This document shows positions 14,003 to 27,500 of a DNA stretch of 64,000 bases, in pieces. Source of the stretch: Taeniopygia guttata (Eukaryota > Chordata > Aves > Passeriformes > Estrildidae); NCBI RefSeq assembly GCF_048771995.1, contig NC_133032.1:20351001-20415000 (forward strand). The letters run 5' to 3'. The stretch's first letter is position 1. Each line of letters starts with the position of its first letter. Position numbers and translations under genes: made by a program. The notes below the pieces were generated by a model. It was not told the origin of the DNA. It made no database searches and worked only from the letters and a program-made list of their open reading frames with translations.

Positions 14003-17000
14003 TAATTGATTCCTGAACTGAATTGCTTCCACTTTGCGAGTGAATGTTTATTGCAGATCTTGTCTCTGTCCCCCCTTTTGGTTCCCTCCGCAAATTCTGA
14101 TCTGCTTTGCTGCAGGCGCCGAGGTGATGTGATAAACACGGCTGACTCCTGCAAATACAGTATTGATGCCTTGTAATTTAGAGCAGAATGACAGGCTTCA
14201 GTAGAGTTGAGTCTGTCCGTTTGTATTTTTCTTCTAGAGCAGGGCTGTGGAATTCCATTGGAAGGGCAGCTACCAAGTGGTAGGTGCAGGATGGAAGCCT
14301 GATGTAGTAGAGCTGGTACAGAATTAGGGAGAAAGAGATGAAGTGCAAGTTACTACTGCATAGTGTGGTTTTTGCGGTGACTGCTCTAAAGCCAGGCTGG
14401 TGTTAGGACTCTGCTTTTTTCATTTCTCTTTCTAGTGGAAAGTAAGGCAAAATTCTCGGTTTAATTTGATAGTCATAATAGGGCCAAATGAAAACTTTGC
14501 CCTCAAACGCAAGAAGATACCCTAAGACATATCTGAGTGTGCAGTAGAGAAAGGTGGGGGGAAATGATGTGGATTTCTGGTGTCAGTGTTGAGAGAATTC
14601 CAAAGTGTCCCAGAATTGTTTTTGAATTCAGTCCCCGAAGGGCAGAGTGCTCGTGTGCTTCCAGAGGGCAGCTAGCGATGAGATCTGTGCTGAGACTGTT
14701 CTGTCAGTGAAAATGGGAGAGACTATTTAACCAGAGGCAGAGAATACCTAGAATGTCCCTGTAAAAAAGCTCTCACTGATTTTGTTGAACTGCTGAATGA
14801 CCAGCTGTTCTTTAGAGAGAAGACTTTGCATATTTTGGGTCATTTACAAAACAGGTCAATTACAGTAGAATGCTATAGATGTATTTTATTATGTAATAGC
14901 ACTTCTGATCTTGAATTAGTGTGATTTAGGGTTTTTAAGAGACATGTTGAAATATTTACTTACAGTTACAACCTGACATACCTGTATTTAAATTTCTACT
15001 TTTTTGAGAAGTGATTTTTCTGGAATATGGGAGAGGAGCATTGGAAGGCAGAACCAGATAGAAAGAACTGCATGTAGTTGGGTTTTTTCCTTTGACTTTT
15101 TTTTTTTCTTTATTCTTTGTATAAATCAAAGTTTGTGAATCTCTATGGAACAGATCCACTTTTAGTGTCTTAATGAATACTGCAGAAGAGGACTCCATGC
15201 TGTTTTGTGCAAATAGAGAATGAAAAAAAGATGGTTATTTCCCCAGACAGCACACAGTCCATAAGGACAGTCTAGGATCACAGGAGATGGATACAGACAA
15301 ATGGTGAATGAAGGAAAAGAGTGAGGCACTCTTGGTCAGCCTGATGGATTCTGACCACCACACAGCAATATCCTGACTGTTGGCAATTTATCCAAGCATC
15401 ATGACAACACAGAGCTTTAAGGGGGAAGTGAGAATTAAAGAATGAAATTGTGTTGTGAGCATTGGCTGTGAGGTTAGGTATGGGTCACAGCATTAACATG
15501 CTTAAATTTTTAAGGAAGTGGGGAATGGAGACATCAGCCAGGCAGAAGGCTCTGGTTTTTGGAATGCTCTGAGACATGACAGGGTGGGTTTGTTGTGGAG
15601 AAGAGGTTCAGTGTGGGGGGATTTTGGATTTAGTGATGAGTGTCCTAGTAACAAATCTGTCACTGAGCTTGCCCCACCTTCACAATGCCAGAGCTATGTA
15701 GACTGCTGCATCAGATCACTATAAAAAGCTGATTTTTTTCTTCTCTGCAGGAGTGGAATAGATTAATGTGAATAACTATTGGTTAATTGGATGTTCGTGG
15801 TTTTGCTTCAAATAATATTTATTATTCCAAAGTTGTTATGTCTGAAAGAAATCCAAATTATGTTCAAAATAGTGGCCTTGAATTTTTGAGGGAAGATGGG
15901 TTTGTAAATGCTCTGAAATGTGTGGAAGAATGATCATTCAGAAAGTCACGTAATGAAGATGAACTAATTCTACTGTAATCCTGTAGTATTTCACTGCTGA
16001 CAGGAGATTTGTTGTGGATAATCTTGAGATCTAGGAGAGGCTCAGAATGTGACTGAGACCCGAAGTTTATTTGCAGGCTGGTAGGTGCTGTGCTGATGGG
16101 AACATTGAAGGCCCTGCACTGGTCTGTATTTTCTATTTCAGTAGTCAAACCACTCCCTTTCTGTGCCAATTGCTGCTTTGAAGTTTTATTGTGCCTGCAA
16201 AAACTGTTGCAAAAGCCAGTGAGGCGCAGGCCAGCGTAACAGAATTTGAAGCTCAGCTCTAGAGTGAATGGGTTTTTTTCTCTTCCCCCACACCTAGCAA
16301 CATAATTGCAACTTCAAAATAATTAAAATGTAATCTCGTACATGAGGAAATTGCTAGTTCATACTAGTAGAGCTGTGGCAATTGCTACTCATTTGACTTC
16401 TGCTTATGAAATGAAAAATCTGTTGTTAAAAATTTTGTCAGTGTTTATCCAAATTATGATTGATATGTAACTTGATGACTTTAGCAACAGGGAATGTTAC
16501 ATAAAATGTTACCCTTCCCTTGAGTCTGTTATATGGTAGTGTATCAGAGAACATCAGCTTTAAATTTTGTGGAAAATTATAGGAAATACAGCAAATATAT
16601 AATAAATGGACCTGCAGCAGTGAAAATAAAGACTGCTGTTTGGAGGAAAAAAAGTTTCTTCATGTCAAAAACATCTTATTCTAATAACTTGGAGAAATCA
16701 TACAGTTTTTTAATGTCGTGCTGCTTCTTAAAGAGAAGGGGAAGAAAAGATTTTGTTTAGGAGGGTATTTGTGTGGTATCTAACACAATGTCAATCACAG
16801 GTTAAATTTTATATTGTCTGTTCAGTGCTTTATGTACTAGTGCTGTGTCCTCTGTTACAAGTTCAGTCTCAGTCTAAACGTGCAACAGAGTAATTCTATA
16901 AAATCTGATTAATAAATCTGATTTTTTTATGTACTTGGTATTTGCAGTCTACATTGATTTAGCTGGTCTTTCATAAAAAACAGATAATAGTTATATTGGG

Positions 17001-18576
17001 CAGTGTGCTGTGTTTACAAAGTTTTCATATTCCTGCTTAATTTTGTTCAGGATTATCAAAAAGAAGATTTCTACTTAGGATAGTGTAAGTAACTGAAGAC
17101 CATACAGTTATGTGACTTGCACATCTTGTTACTGCAATACTGACGTGAATTCCAACACTGGCTTGCCCTGTTAAGTTTCTTTGAGCTCGTCCTGTATAAG
17201 AATCCTGTATATTCTGAATTAATCTTTTGTTTGTTTCTCATTATCACTGCTCTTTTTAAAAACCAGCTTTTTGTTTTGTGCAGTGCATGGAGCTTTCTAG
17301 AGTAACTGAATGTTTGTGTCTGTAACTCTTTGTTGAAAGAGCCAGAAAAAATTACCAGGTGGAGACATTTCAACCAGTAAGGGTCTGGTGTGCAGAGATT
17401 TGCGGTGGAGGGAGGTCCCTCCCCCACAGCATGCAGAACCAAGTGAAAAGCCAAGCCTCTGTCCTCTGCCCAGCCTTCAGAAGGAACCTCTGACTCCTCT
17501 GATCAAGCTGTGTTGGCTGGATTCTTCTAAAAGGCTCTGTATTTTTTATTTATTCAATATTATTATGCTTTACTTGTCAGCTCTAGAGACTGAAAAGGAA
17601 GAGTTTCTGATTTTCCTCCCTTCATAGCCTTCGTGTTGCCATCGCTGTTTGCATTTTATATACAGAAACAGTCTTCTGGTGTTTGTGGGGGTAGGGTAGA
17701 AAGAAGATTTTTATTCTTGTTCTTAGTAATCAATGCATCCTGCTGATTACTAGAAATAACCTGTTTTCATTCCTGCAGATAGCTTTATTTAACTAGTCAT
17801 AAAGGTGAAAACTACTTGTTTCTTGGTAATTTTACTACAGGCCATAGATCAATGAGTTTCATAGTTGCTTTCCACATTTCTATTATTTTTACTTAGATCT
17901 CATAAGCAAACCCAAGTGGCTGTAGATTTGGAAGCATCTTCAGTAGGCTGAACAAGAGAATAAGGCATCTATTAACATATTAGTTTTAAACTACAGGAAT
18001 GGTCGTCTTTACAAACATCAACTTAATGGTTACAGCTTTAGTAATGGGAAATTTCCATTGAGTTGCTTGTAATGGCTGGTGCCAGTATATAACTTGTGTA
18101 ATTATACAGGGAATTGCAGGAATTGTGGTTTATAAACAAGTTCAAGAATGATCTCTCTTCAATTTACTGAAGATGTGTATCACCTTAACAGAGGTGACTG
18201 AGTTAGATTCATAACATCTATTTAGTTATCAAAAGTGTGAATATCAGAGGAAAGTTGTTTTTGCTTATTCTGTTCTCTAAGCTTGTTTATTGTATAATCC
18301 AACTTCAGTGAAAGGGTGATTAATCTTAGCACTGATGGAACACTTGTTTTGCAGGCATGAAAGTGGATATTGACTAGCTCCAGTGAATATTAGTCCAGAA
18401 CTTCAGGAAGATGATAACAAGTTGAAACTCTTAAAAAACCCTATGAAACAGTAGTAATGAATACATGGGCAATGTGCAACTGTCTCACTCTTAAGATCAG
18501 TGATTACATGGATATATCTTGTCCATCAGCCTATGGTAGGACTTCATGAAAACCGTGTGATTTTAAATTTGCAGGA

Positions 18577-19620
18577 TGCAGTGGTGGATTAAGCTTGAAA
18601 GCCAGCCAAGTGCCCACCAAGCTGTTCTCTTACTCTCAGTCCTCAGCTGAGCAATAGGAGAGAAAGTAAGGGGAAAAAAAAAGCCAGCTCATGGGTTGAG
18701 TTAAGGACAAGGAGGTCACTAACAAATTACTGTCCTGGGCAAACCCCTCTCAGCTTGGGGAGTATTAATTTAATTTACAGCCTATTAAAAATAGAGTAGG
18801 ACAGTGAGAAACAGAATCAAAACTAAACCCACCTTCTCCCAGCCCTCCCTTCCCAGGTACAATTTCACTCCTTCATTTCTAACTCTTGTACTTCCTCCTT
18901 CTCCAGTGGTGCAGGGGAACAGGGAATAGGGAATGCTCTAGTGCATTCATATCACTTTGTTTCTGTTGCTCTTTCCTCCTCACAGTCTTTCCCTTGCTCC
19001 AGTGTAGCCTCCTTCCAAAGGGTACAGTCCTTCACAAAGTGCTCCAAAACTGGACTGCAGTTCTTCAAAAAATGCTCCAGGATAGGTTCTTCCCAAAAGC
19101 ATCCAGCCCTGAACGAGCAGACTGCTCCTGTGGGTGCCCACTGTTCTGCCCAAAGGCTGCTCCTGCATGGACTTCTCTCCATAGGCTGCAGCTCCTGCCA
19201 GAAGCTTGTTCTGTGGGCTCTGCTCAGGCTGCAGCTTCTTTCAGAGCATATCCACCTGCCCTGCCATGGGATTCTCCATGGGCTACAGGGCAATCTCCGC
19301 TTCAGTGCCTGGAAACATCACCTGCCCTTCCTCCTTCTCTACCTTGCTGTCTGCAGGGTTGTCTTTGACATTTTTCTCATTCCTCTCACAGCTGCTTCAC
19401 AGTGTTCTTTACCCTTTGGTGGATACATTGGCTGAGAGGTGCCACCAGCATGGCTGACTGGCTTTTGCCAGTGGTGGGGCTCTTTTAGAGCTGACTTAAA
19501 ACTGGCTCTGTCTGATGTGGAGGCAGCTCCTGATCTCCTCTCAGAGGCTGCTCCTGCAGCCACTTGGCTACCACTAAAGTGGCTTGTTAGGTTTGGGAAC
19601 TTGAGTGAGGATAATCTAGA
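18577..19620 (-). mobile_element. Solo LTR-like endogenous retrovirus remnant
   Basis: Roughly 1 kb unlike the surrounding AT-rich intron. Its core (about 18960-19350) is a degenerate array of short related units rich in ctgcag and gctcc motifs, a layout I recognise from LTRs common in bird genomes. By that resemblance the element is in antisense orientation to ABI2, with its 3' end near 18577 and its 5' end near 19600. The array is stop-poor, so it opens frames of 110-164 codons on both strands; these are not genes. No gag, pol or env remnant lies beside it, so it is probably a solo LTR. The exact ends and a target-site duplication could not be fixed, and the family is not assigned. Confidence 0.7.
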
Positions 19621-22600
19621 ACATGTTTCCTTTAAGTGAGTCAGCGAACCTGGCAAAGTTGTAGAAGAATTTATCACTCAACCAATCTACTTTCCTTTTT
19701 TATCCCCTGTGCTGTGTTTTGCCAGGAAAGCTAATTTAATGCATGTATTAGTGCCGCAAGTTCAACCTGGAGGTCAGGAAGTGCTGGATTGATCCTCCAT
19801 TGAGTGGATATGAAAACAGTATGAGCCATTTTATTAGTGGTAATTGGAGTTGCTGGTAGTAATACTATATGTGTAGGTATGAAAATAAAATTTGTAAATA
19901 TGCAAGTTGTTAATCTAAATGTTGTAACACTAAATGTTGGTTACAAGTGGCATTCTAGTTTTTCCCTTCTATAGCTTATTTTCAGACTGTGGTTATTGAA
20001 TTATATTGATCAAGAATTTTAATTCAGAGTAGAAGGCTTCTGCATCCTACAGTTAATCAGCTCTCTGAAATTTATTGTCCATTGCTTGTGTTTTACTTGA
20101 GTTTACAGCTATTAATCTTTGTGGTTTAGTGCTGAGGCAGAAAGTGGTGCCTATGTAAGGCAAAAGCATCTCCAGTCAGTGCTTTAAGCAAGTAAAATCC
20201 TACTCTGTAGTGTTCAGCGGAATATTTCCTTGATGAAAAACATTGATTTAAATACCATGTTTGCAGCAGATTTATTCGGTAGAATCTATGTCTAGAGGCT
20301 GATGACCCTTTTTCTTTTTTAAAATTTTGTTTCAAATGCTGTTTTCACACTTAATTGCACACCTGAAATTGACCTCTTGCTTAGTAATCTAAGTTTTGTA
20401 AATTTTGTTGGATATCCCTACCAGGAACTTCAATCATTGGGCTGCTTTATGAAGCAAAACTCCATGTCAGCAGATGAAATGTCATCACTGCACACTGAAT
20501 TTAGGAGCATTTCCGCTTCTCAGGGCTCTCACTAGTTAGGTTGGCAATTCTTTCATGAAGTGAATGAGTTAATATGTTTTTGCAAGTGAGTTGTGTCTAT
20601 TTCAGTGAGAAATCTTAGTTTTCTGTTTCTCAGGTGCAATGACTAAGTTGCTCTGTCAAATACAAATTTATGTGCTCTGAAGTATAGACTCTATATGTGC
20701 TATTCCATTTCCTGTAGCTATTTCCCAGTAGATGCCATTGTAATATCTATTCTTAATAGTATTTCAGTTTGAATAATAATAAGTGCTTGGCTTATTATTA
20801 TTGGTGTAGTGTTACCATGATGAAGTTGTTTTATGCTCAGTGAAATGCAGGGTGAGGAACAAATACTACTTGGTTTGGGGTTTTAGTAGCCTGTCTGTAT
20901 TGGTTATAACAGCCAAAGTTAGCTTTGTGCCAACTCATAAATCTACTAATTCTTTTCTTAAAAACTCTTCTAAGTAAATGCAAATGTTTATTAGGGTATT
21001 CTGTAACTTTGTTGTCAATTTCCTGCTGACAAGAGCAGTGCCATTGCTTTGCTCAGGGGTGGGGGGGGAGTGTGCAGTGAAGGGGAAAGAGGGAATGACT
21101 GAAGCAGTGAGCTCTTAGATGGACAATTTAAGGTAAGGGAGAAGTTCATCAAGATACCAGCTATCAAGTGTGGTTATTTTGAGCTATTGTACAGCAGCAG
21201 TACTGCTTTTTGGGCATGAAGGTCTGTAGTGCAAACGTGAGGTGTTGTTCCTGTGCCCCCCGCGAAAACTGTGAGCAGTGGGACTGACACTTGTAAAATA
21301 TGAGAGGGTTGGTACAGATCACCTGTAGGTAAGGTGGGACTTTGGAAAGCAGAATCAGTGCTTGTCTTTCTGCAGAATCTGTCTCGTACAACAAAGTCTC
21401 TTCTTGACACTGCTGGTTTTGCCAGACAGGAATATACAAACTTATCTGAAATAGTATTTCTAAGTCTCATCTCTGTTCAAACAAAAACTTTTAGTGTGTC
21501 TAACAGACAAAATGTACAAAACCATTTATTACTCCGTAGTGTTGTATGAACTCAAAGCACACTGATTTGTCTTGATTCACTTTAATAATAATCATTGAAT
21601 AGTATGTGTTCACTCAATATAGAATGCAGATTCTCAATTATCTTTCAGTATGTCCTTTTATACTGTAAGTTTGAGCAATGCTGGCTGTTGCCGCTTTTGT
21701 AATTCACTCTGATTTTTTTAAGTAGGTGCTGACTTTGTAAGTTGGCTTGAGAAGTGGAGTTTGTTCATAGCTGTCTATGTAAGGCAGAATCTTTGCTGCA
21801 GGTTGTGGAAGTTTGTTGTCTACCCACTTTTAATTGGGTAAAAACGACAGGTCTGCTGAAACTTGTGGGAAATGTAAAAATGTTCAATATCCCAAATTAA
21901 ATGGCTATTTTGAATCAGCTAACATACATTTATATGAATAGAGGGTCTGTGGAGGGACAAGCCAAAAATATTTAGGCAAAGGGAGATGAGAAATAGTAGA
22001 AACAAAAGCCAACCTCTTATCTCCCACACTGCTAACAGCAAAAGATGAGGGTGAGGTGGATGACAGGCTTCAAAGACACTGAAAAATGCTAATATGAGCA
22101 GATGCTCAAAAAAGGGATGGTTATTTTTGACAGAAAAGTAATGAATTATAGGATTATTCAAATAACATTTTGAAAAGTATGAACTATGTACACTGTTTTC
22201 CCATTTTTCTTGGGTAAAGTCCAGGAATACTAAATTAAGTTTGAGAGGTAATGCTGCTTAATCTATGGAATTATTGCTATGAGCTAAGTCTTAGGATTTA
22301 ATGGTATTCTAGAAAGGCTAGACATTTTTAAGTAAATAATGAGAATATAAGCAGTTCTATTTTTTCTTTCGTATGCTTTTGCCTTGCATTTATTCTATGA
22401 TGGAGTTTTATGTCTCTTATATGAAGTATTTTGCACTGTCCACTGTAATTCATTTCACTGGATTATTGGGGATATTGCTTCTATTTAATACTGTAGTTTC
22501 TGTATCCTGAATATGATATATCCTAGATCCTTTGAAATGCTTTTTGCGCAAATTGGTGTTGGATTTGCCTTCCAAGGAGAGCGAATTAATGTGTTGAGTT

Positions 22601-23346
22601 ACTCATGTCAATTGAATAAGATCTAGATAAATTTCATTTGTGGGAAAGAGAGCTAAAGGTTTTTGTGTGAAGGAGTATATATGTGTGTGCTGAAATGGTG
22701 GCAGTAAAATTAATGGGCTTTTTCCACCATGACTAATAACTAGTGAACTGGAGTTGTAGAGAAGAATGAAACCGCGACAGTACATTTTTTTGTTATTTAT
22801 GATAAATCAGTCTGCAGTGTTTTCTGATATACTCAGTTTTCTCACTTTATTCCTCTGTTAGTGATCTCAGAAATGAGCCTCAAAGATTCAGGCCTATTGG
22901 TGTTGGTGTCCTTAGAGTTGTGATGTCCATGAAGTGACTGTCTCAGAAGGGGCAGAATGATTGAGCATGCAGAATCTCTGGATCAAAGAGTAGTGTGTAA
23001 TCAGCCTAAATTAGTGAGGCTGTTGGTTTTGCAGCATTTTTATCACATTCTGAGTGCACTGTCATAAGAGTGCACTTTTATTCCTGAAAGAAAGGTAATT
23101 CTTTGACTATATATACATTTGTATAAATGAATCAGGTTGGATAATAGAAGGTAGAAAGTTATTAGTAGACTCTGAATCGATATTACATTTGTCTGGTGGT
23201 GATAATAATTAATTTAAATCCTCTCCAAACTGAGGATACTTCTATAACCACTTGATGCAGTGAATTAATAGAACTATTGTAAATAATTTCCATTTTATTA
23301 TGTGCTTAAAATGTAAATCTTGTATTTTCTAAATATGTATGCAGTC

Positions 23347-23402
23347 TTTACATTTATTGGATTCAGTAATTCAGTTTACATTTATTTGATTCAGTAATTC
23401 AG
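23347..23402. repeat. 28-bp tandem duplication
   Basis: Two adjacent 28-bp copies, 23347-23374 and 23375-23402, differing at one position (G versus T). The unit begins tttacattta and ends gtaattcag. It is probably a recent replication-slippage duplication within intron 1. Confidence 0.9.
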
Positions 23403-24524
23403 GGCTACAAATACATGCAGTTTTGAGGACTGGAGCAAGAAGGAGGGGTAAGCCCCTAATTTTTGTTGTTTTCATTTGTATACTCATCTGTCTACCAAAT
23501 GCAGGTCCTTGGAAACAACTTCTTACTTTGATGAGCTTCTTATAGGTGTTTGTACCATTTAAAGACCCTTTATTAAAGTATGGCTTGTAAATTGTATTCA
23601 TTATGCAAGGCAGGCTTTTATGAATTGTCTCATTTGATCACCAGTTGGATAATTAATGCATAGTTATAACTTATTGAACCATGTATACGCATATAAAAGA
23701 ATTTTTTCATTAAAGAACAAGTGAGGAATACTGTACGAATAATCTACTTGTCTCTATAAAGGCTGTGCTTAAAAGTTCTCCAAAGAGAAGGGAATTTTCC
23801 CTTGTTTTATAATCATGAGCAGAGGTTAATATTTTCCATGTGTTTTACTTTCCCTGAAATTTTCTTTTTAGTTGTAGCTTTTGTTAAGGACACAGAGAAG
23901 AATGAGATTTATTTGTGGCTAGTAAAGGCTCAGAGTATTGAATTCTATTACATTTAGCTTCTTTTCTAAGCAGCATGCTCAGCTTTGTAATATGCAATCC
24001 GTAATCTCAAGTTAAACTTTGTGTGACACAGTATCTTTAAAATTAAAAACATACTCAAGGAAATTACTTTTTTGTTTTAAATTAATTATACAAAAACCCC
24101 CCTTAACCAAGCAACAATTTCTTCCATTTTCTCTGCTACTCTTGAGGCTGTGCAATGATATGGGCAGCAACAGGAGTTTCTGTGGAGCTGGCTTTTTCCA
24201 TAAACAGTGGGATGTGTTTTATCATAGAGATAAAGTACCAGTTTTAGATCTGAAGTTTGTTTTGGGGGTCTACTGCAGTTACTATATGAATATATTTTAA
24301 TTCCCCTTCTCATAAAGGAGGTCAAAATGCTTTTTTTTGTTTTTCAAAGGAGTTAAATGGTAGTCTTCCTGTGGTGAACTGATCTGACTTTAATATTCAG
24401 GAGTTTTGGCATTACTTGCGGTAATTGCTGTACCCCGTGAAACTCCCAGGACCTCTTTGAAAGGCCAAAATTTTGAAAATGGTTTTTAAAATTAATTTTA
24501 TATTGGAGATGGAAATGTTGAGGA

Positions 24525-24565
24525 TTTCAATCTCTGTGGAGATTGAATCTCTGTGGAGATTGAAA
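24525..24565. repeat. Tandem duplication forming an inverted repeat
   Basis: Two exact 17-bp copies (24529-24545 and 24546-24562) of aatctctgtggagattg. Each copy is itself nearly palindromic, so the block carries perfect 10-bp inverted arms, tttcaatctc at 24525-24534 and gagattgaaa at 24556-24565. It could form a hairpin or cruciform. Confidence 0.9.
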
Positions 24566-27500
24566 TGCAAGGATTAATGAGCTTTTGTTTGGTTGGTTTT
24601 TTTTTGAAAGTATTGAATTAATTTCTCAAACTGTATTTTTTTTTTGTGTGCTAAACAGGTAAGTGCATCTGCAGAGACCAAATCCCAACTTGAGCAGGCA
24701 GCTTCTTATACCTAATTCTATTGGTTTTAAGTTACACAGCTCTTATGTGATGTCATCTCTAGATCTCATACTTCACAAATCAGGGTAACTACAGCTTTTG
24801 TGTACAAACAGTGGAAGGAGTTTATTTTGATCTGGATTCCATGTGCCCTTAAGGCTCTGAACACAGTCCTTCGAGAGTTGTTTGCATGGTTTTCTTTGAC
24901 TAATTATAGGGGGAATATGAGTGGTTTTTCCTGAGTTTTAGGGACAAATTGTTCAATGAAATGAATGGAAGATGATGTGTGATACAAAAAAATCCAATTG
25001 CTTGTGTCTAGGAAGGTGGAGGATTAGAGGTTATGCAGTTGGTAGATCCTTCTTCTTAAAGGAGGAGAGAATTGCTTGTCTGAAAAATTGTGCTTTCTCT
25101 GTGCCTCTTTGTCTTAAAACCTCGGATCCATGTTGTGAAACTCTTCAGGATAGTTTTATTTATTGCCATAGCTGGATTGATGGAGAGGTGATATTATTTA
25201 GGCATGCCTTGTCAAATGAATAGGTCATTCATGCAGCACTTTTAATTCATGAAGGTGTAGAGAAAACCCTTCTTTCAGATGGTAGTAGAACTTACTGAGT
25301 ATATAGTTGTAACAATCTGTTAAGACAACTTGAAAATGAATTCACATTAAAAAGAAAAATGCAAGGCTAGAAAATCTTTTATGACATAGAAAAAGCGTTC
25401 AGCAGTTGAAATGTTCTTATTTTTGTCATTTCACTTATTTGACGTTTCTATTTTTGTGACAACAAATTGCTCAGAATTGTCAGAAGAATAACATTAAAAT
25501 TTGGTGAATAAGTGAAGATTGAGACTCAGTCTCTGTCATAATTATGGTGAAAGTAAACACAGTCATGGGGATTCTTCATATCTTCTATTGGAGCATTAAA
25601 CTGCTGTGAGAAGAATCTTACATTCTTTCACAAGTCTGCAATGTCTCTTTCAACTTGCATGGTGTAAGTTTTCATTTCTGCAGTTTGGTGCAGTGCCCAG
25701 GTAATGCTGTATTACCTGAGTGCTGTTACAGCTGCTCCGTTGCAGTGCAGTGCTGTGGGTTGGGGTGGGCTGCCTGCAGCGCTGCATGCAACACGTGCAG
25801 CCCTCGGCATGTGTTCTGGGGCTGAGAGCTCTGGCCACTGAGAGACTTCTCAGCACGTGGAAAGCTCTCTGCCGCTGCTCTAGTTAGAGATGATGAAATT
25901 TGGCCTATATGGGGAACAGCATGATAATTCTTAACTGTGGGATTAAAATAATTCTTTCCTGAAATATTTGTCACTGAATTTAGATTGTATAGCAGGAAGG
26001 AAGTGTTTCCCCTATTTGCATAGTCTGTATATTACTTTTCTTTGAAAATTATTTGAAAAATTTGACTTTTTAAACAGTTGCATTTGAAAAAATTCATTAT
26101 TGGTAATTTTGTTAGGTGAGGAAAATAATGTATTAGTTTACTAATGAAACTCCTGATCTTAAGTTTTACTGGGCTACTCTGGATGTGGCTTTTGTAGGGG
26201 AAAAATAGCAGTGCATTTTATCTTCTGCTGAGATGTCTGTGACTGATGCTGACTTCTCTGTCCAACGTGAATGCTTACCAATCTATAAATATTGAAACTA
26301 GTAAAAATTCTATAAATATGGGGAAAGAAAGGTGTTTAATTGCTCTTAAAGAAATTAATCCTGCCTGATATAGGATTGTCTAAGGGATGTTTATAAAGGT
26401 CTTGGACAGAACAGCGCCAGTAAGTGCTGGAATCAGTATATAAACAAATCTAAAAGGGCCTGGTGAAAATCTGGCTCACATTAGATAAACAGAGAAAAGA
26501 AAAATAATTATTTCACCTGTTTTGATAAATAAGATAGTGCCTGCAGGTGTTTTGGTTGTTAAAAAAGTGCTTTAGTGAAAGCTGAGGTCTGGAACATCAT
26601 TATTATGTGTGCAGAGGTGGGCAGCTGTGAATTTCGGAGCATTGCAGATGCTCTATGCTACTTTGAGACTATTTGTCTGATTCATTTGTCTGTCCTTTAC
26701 TGAAGCTTTTGTGGTAACCACTTTTTCCAGGACAGATTTTGTAGAACTTTTTGTACCATTGTATGTGCTGCTTATTTTTCATTTTAGAATTGCTTCCAGG
26801 TTTACAGAGCTGTCTTCTGTTGGATCCCAAATAACTTGACTGATTTTTTGAAGGTGTTCTGATAGAACTGTGTCCTTAGCTGCTGCCTCTGCAACATCCT
26901 GCATGGAAATATTCTCCTGGATGTTGACTGGGATATTGCTGAAGTTCTGTTTTTCAAAATATCCTCGTGTAATTTTGTGTTTTTCACATGAGTTATAGGT
27001 AGGTGTTCTCTTCAGCTGACATCAAAGTATTAGAACAAAGGAACTCAAATGTTTTAGAAATAGAAGCTCTTGTTTGGTATTGCAGTCATTCTCATGGAGT
27101 TTGTTGTATTCCTTTAAGTTTATTCAATGCTTTTGATTCAAAGAATGTATTTGGTGCATAATCTACTTTCTTTGTGTGAAGACATAAAAACAACCTCATA
27201 GAATTTACAGAATTGTCAAGGCATCCACGGGCTATTAGCTAATGCTAGTGCTTTGTTTTAAGACAGCAGATTTAAACATTTACTGTATGAAATTCCAATA
27301 TTGTTCTGAAGGGATTTTCAAAAAATATGGTCTCTTCAAGCTCATCCTGATTGACGTTCTGAATAATGGCCTTTATAGTTAGCAAGAAGAACCTTATTCC
27401 TGGTAGTTCGTATTTCAAGTCCTGGTTTTCTTTACCAGACAGAAAACTCTCCATATTTCAGAGAGAAATTCTGAAATGGCTCAGTGACCTGCATTGCTTT

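Noticed and set aside
18886..19435. Overlapping frames of 110-164 codons on both strands
   Set aside because: Explained by the stop-poor repeated units of the LTR-like element; no viral or host protein domain recognised.
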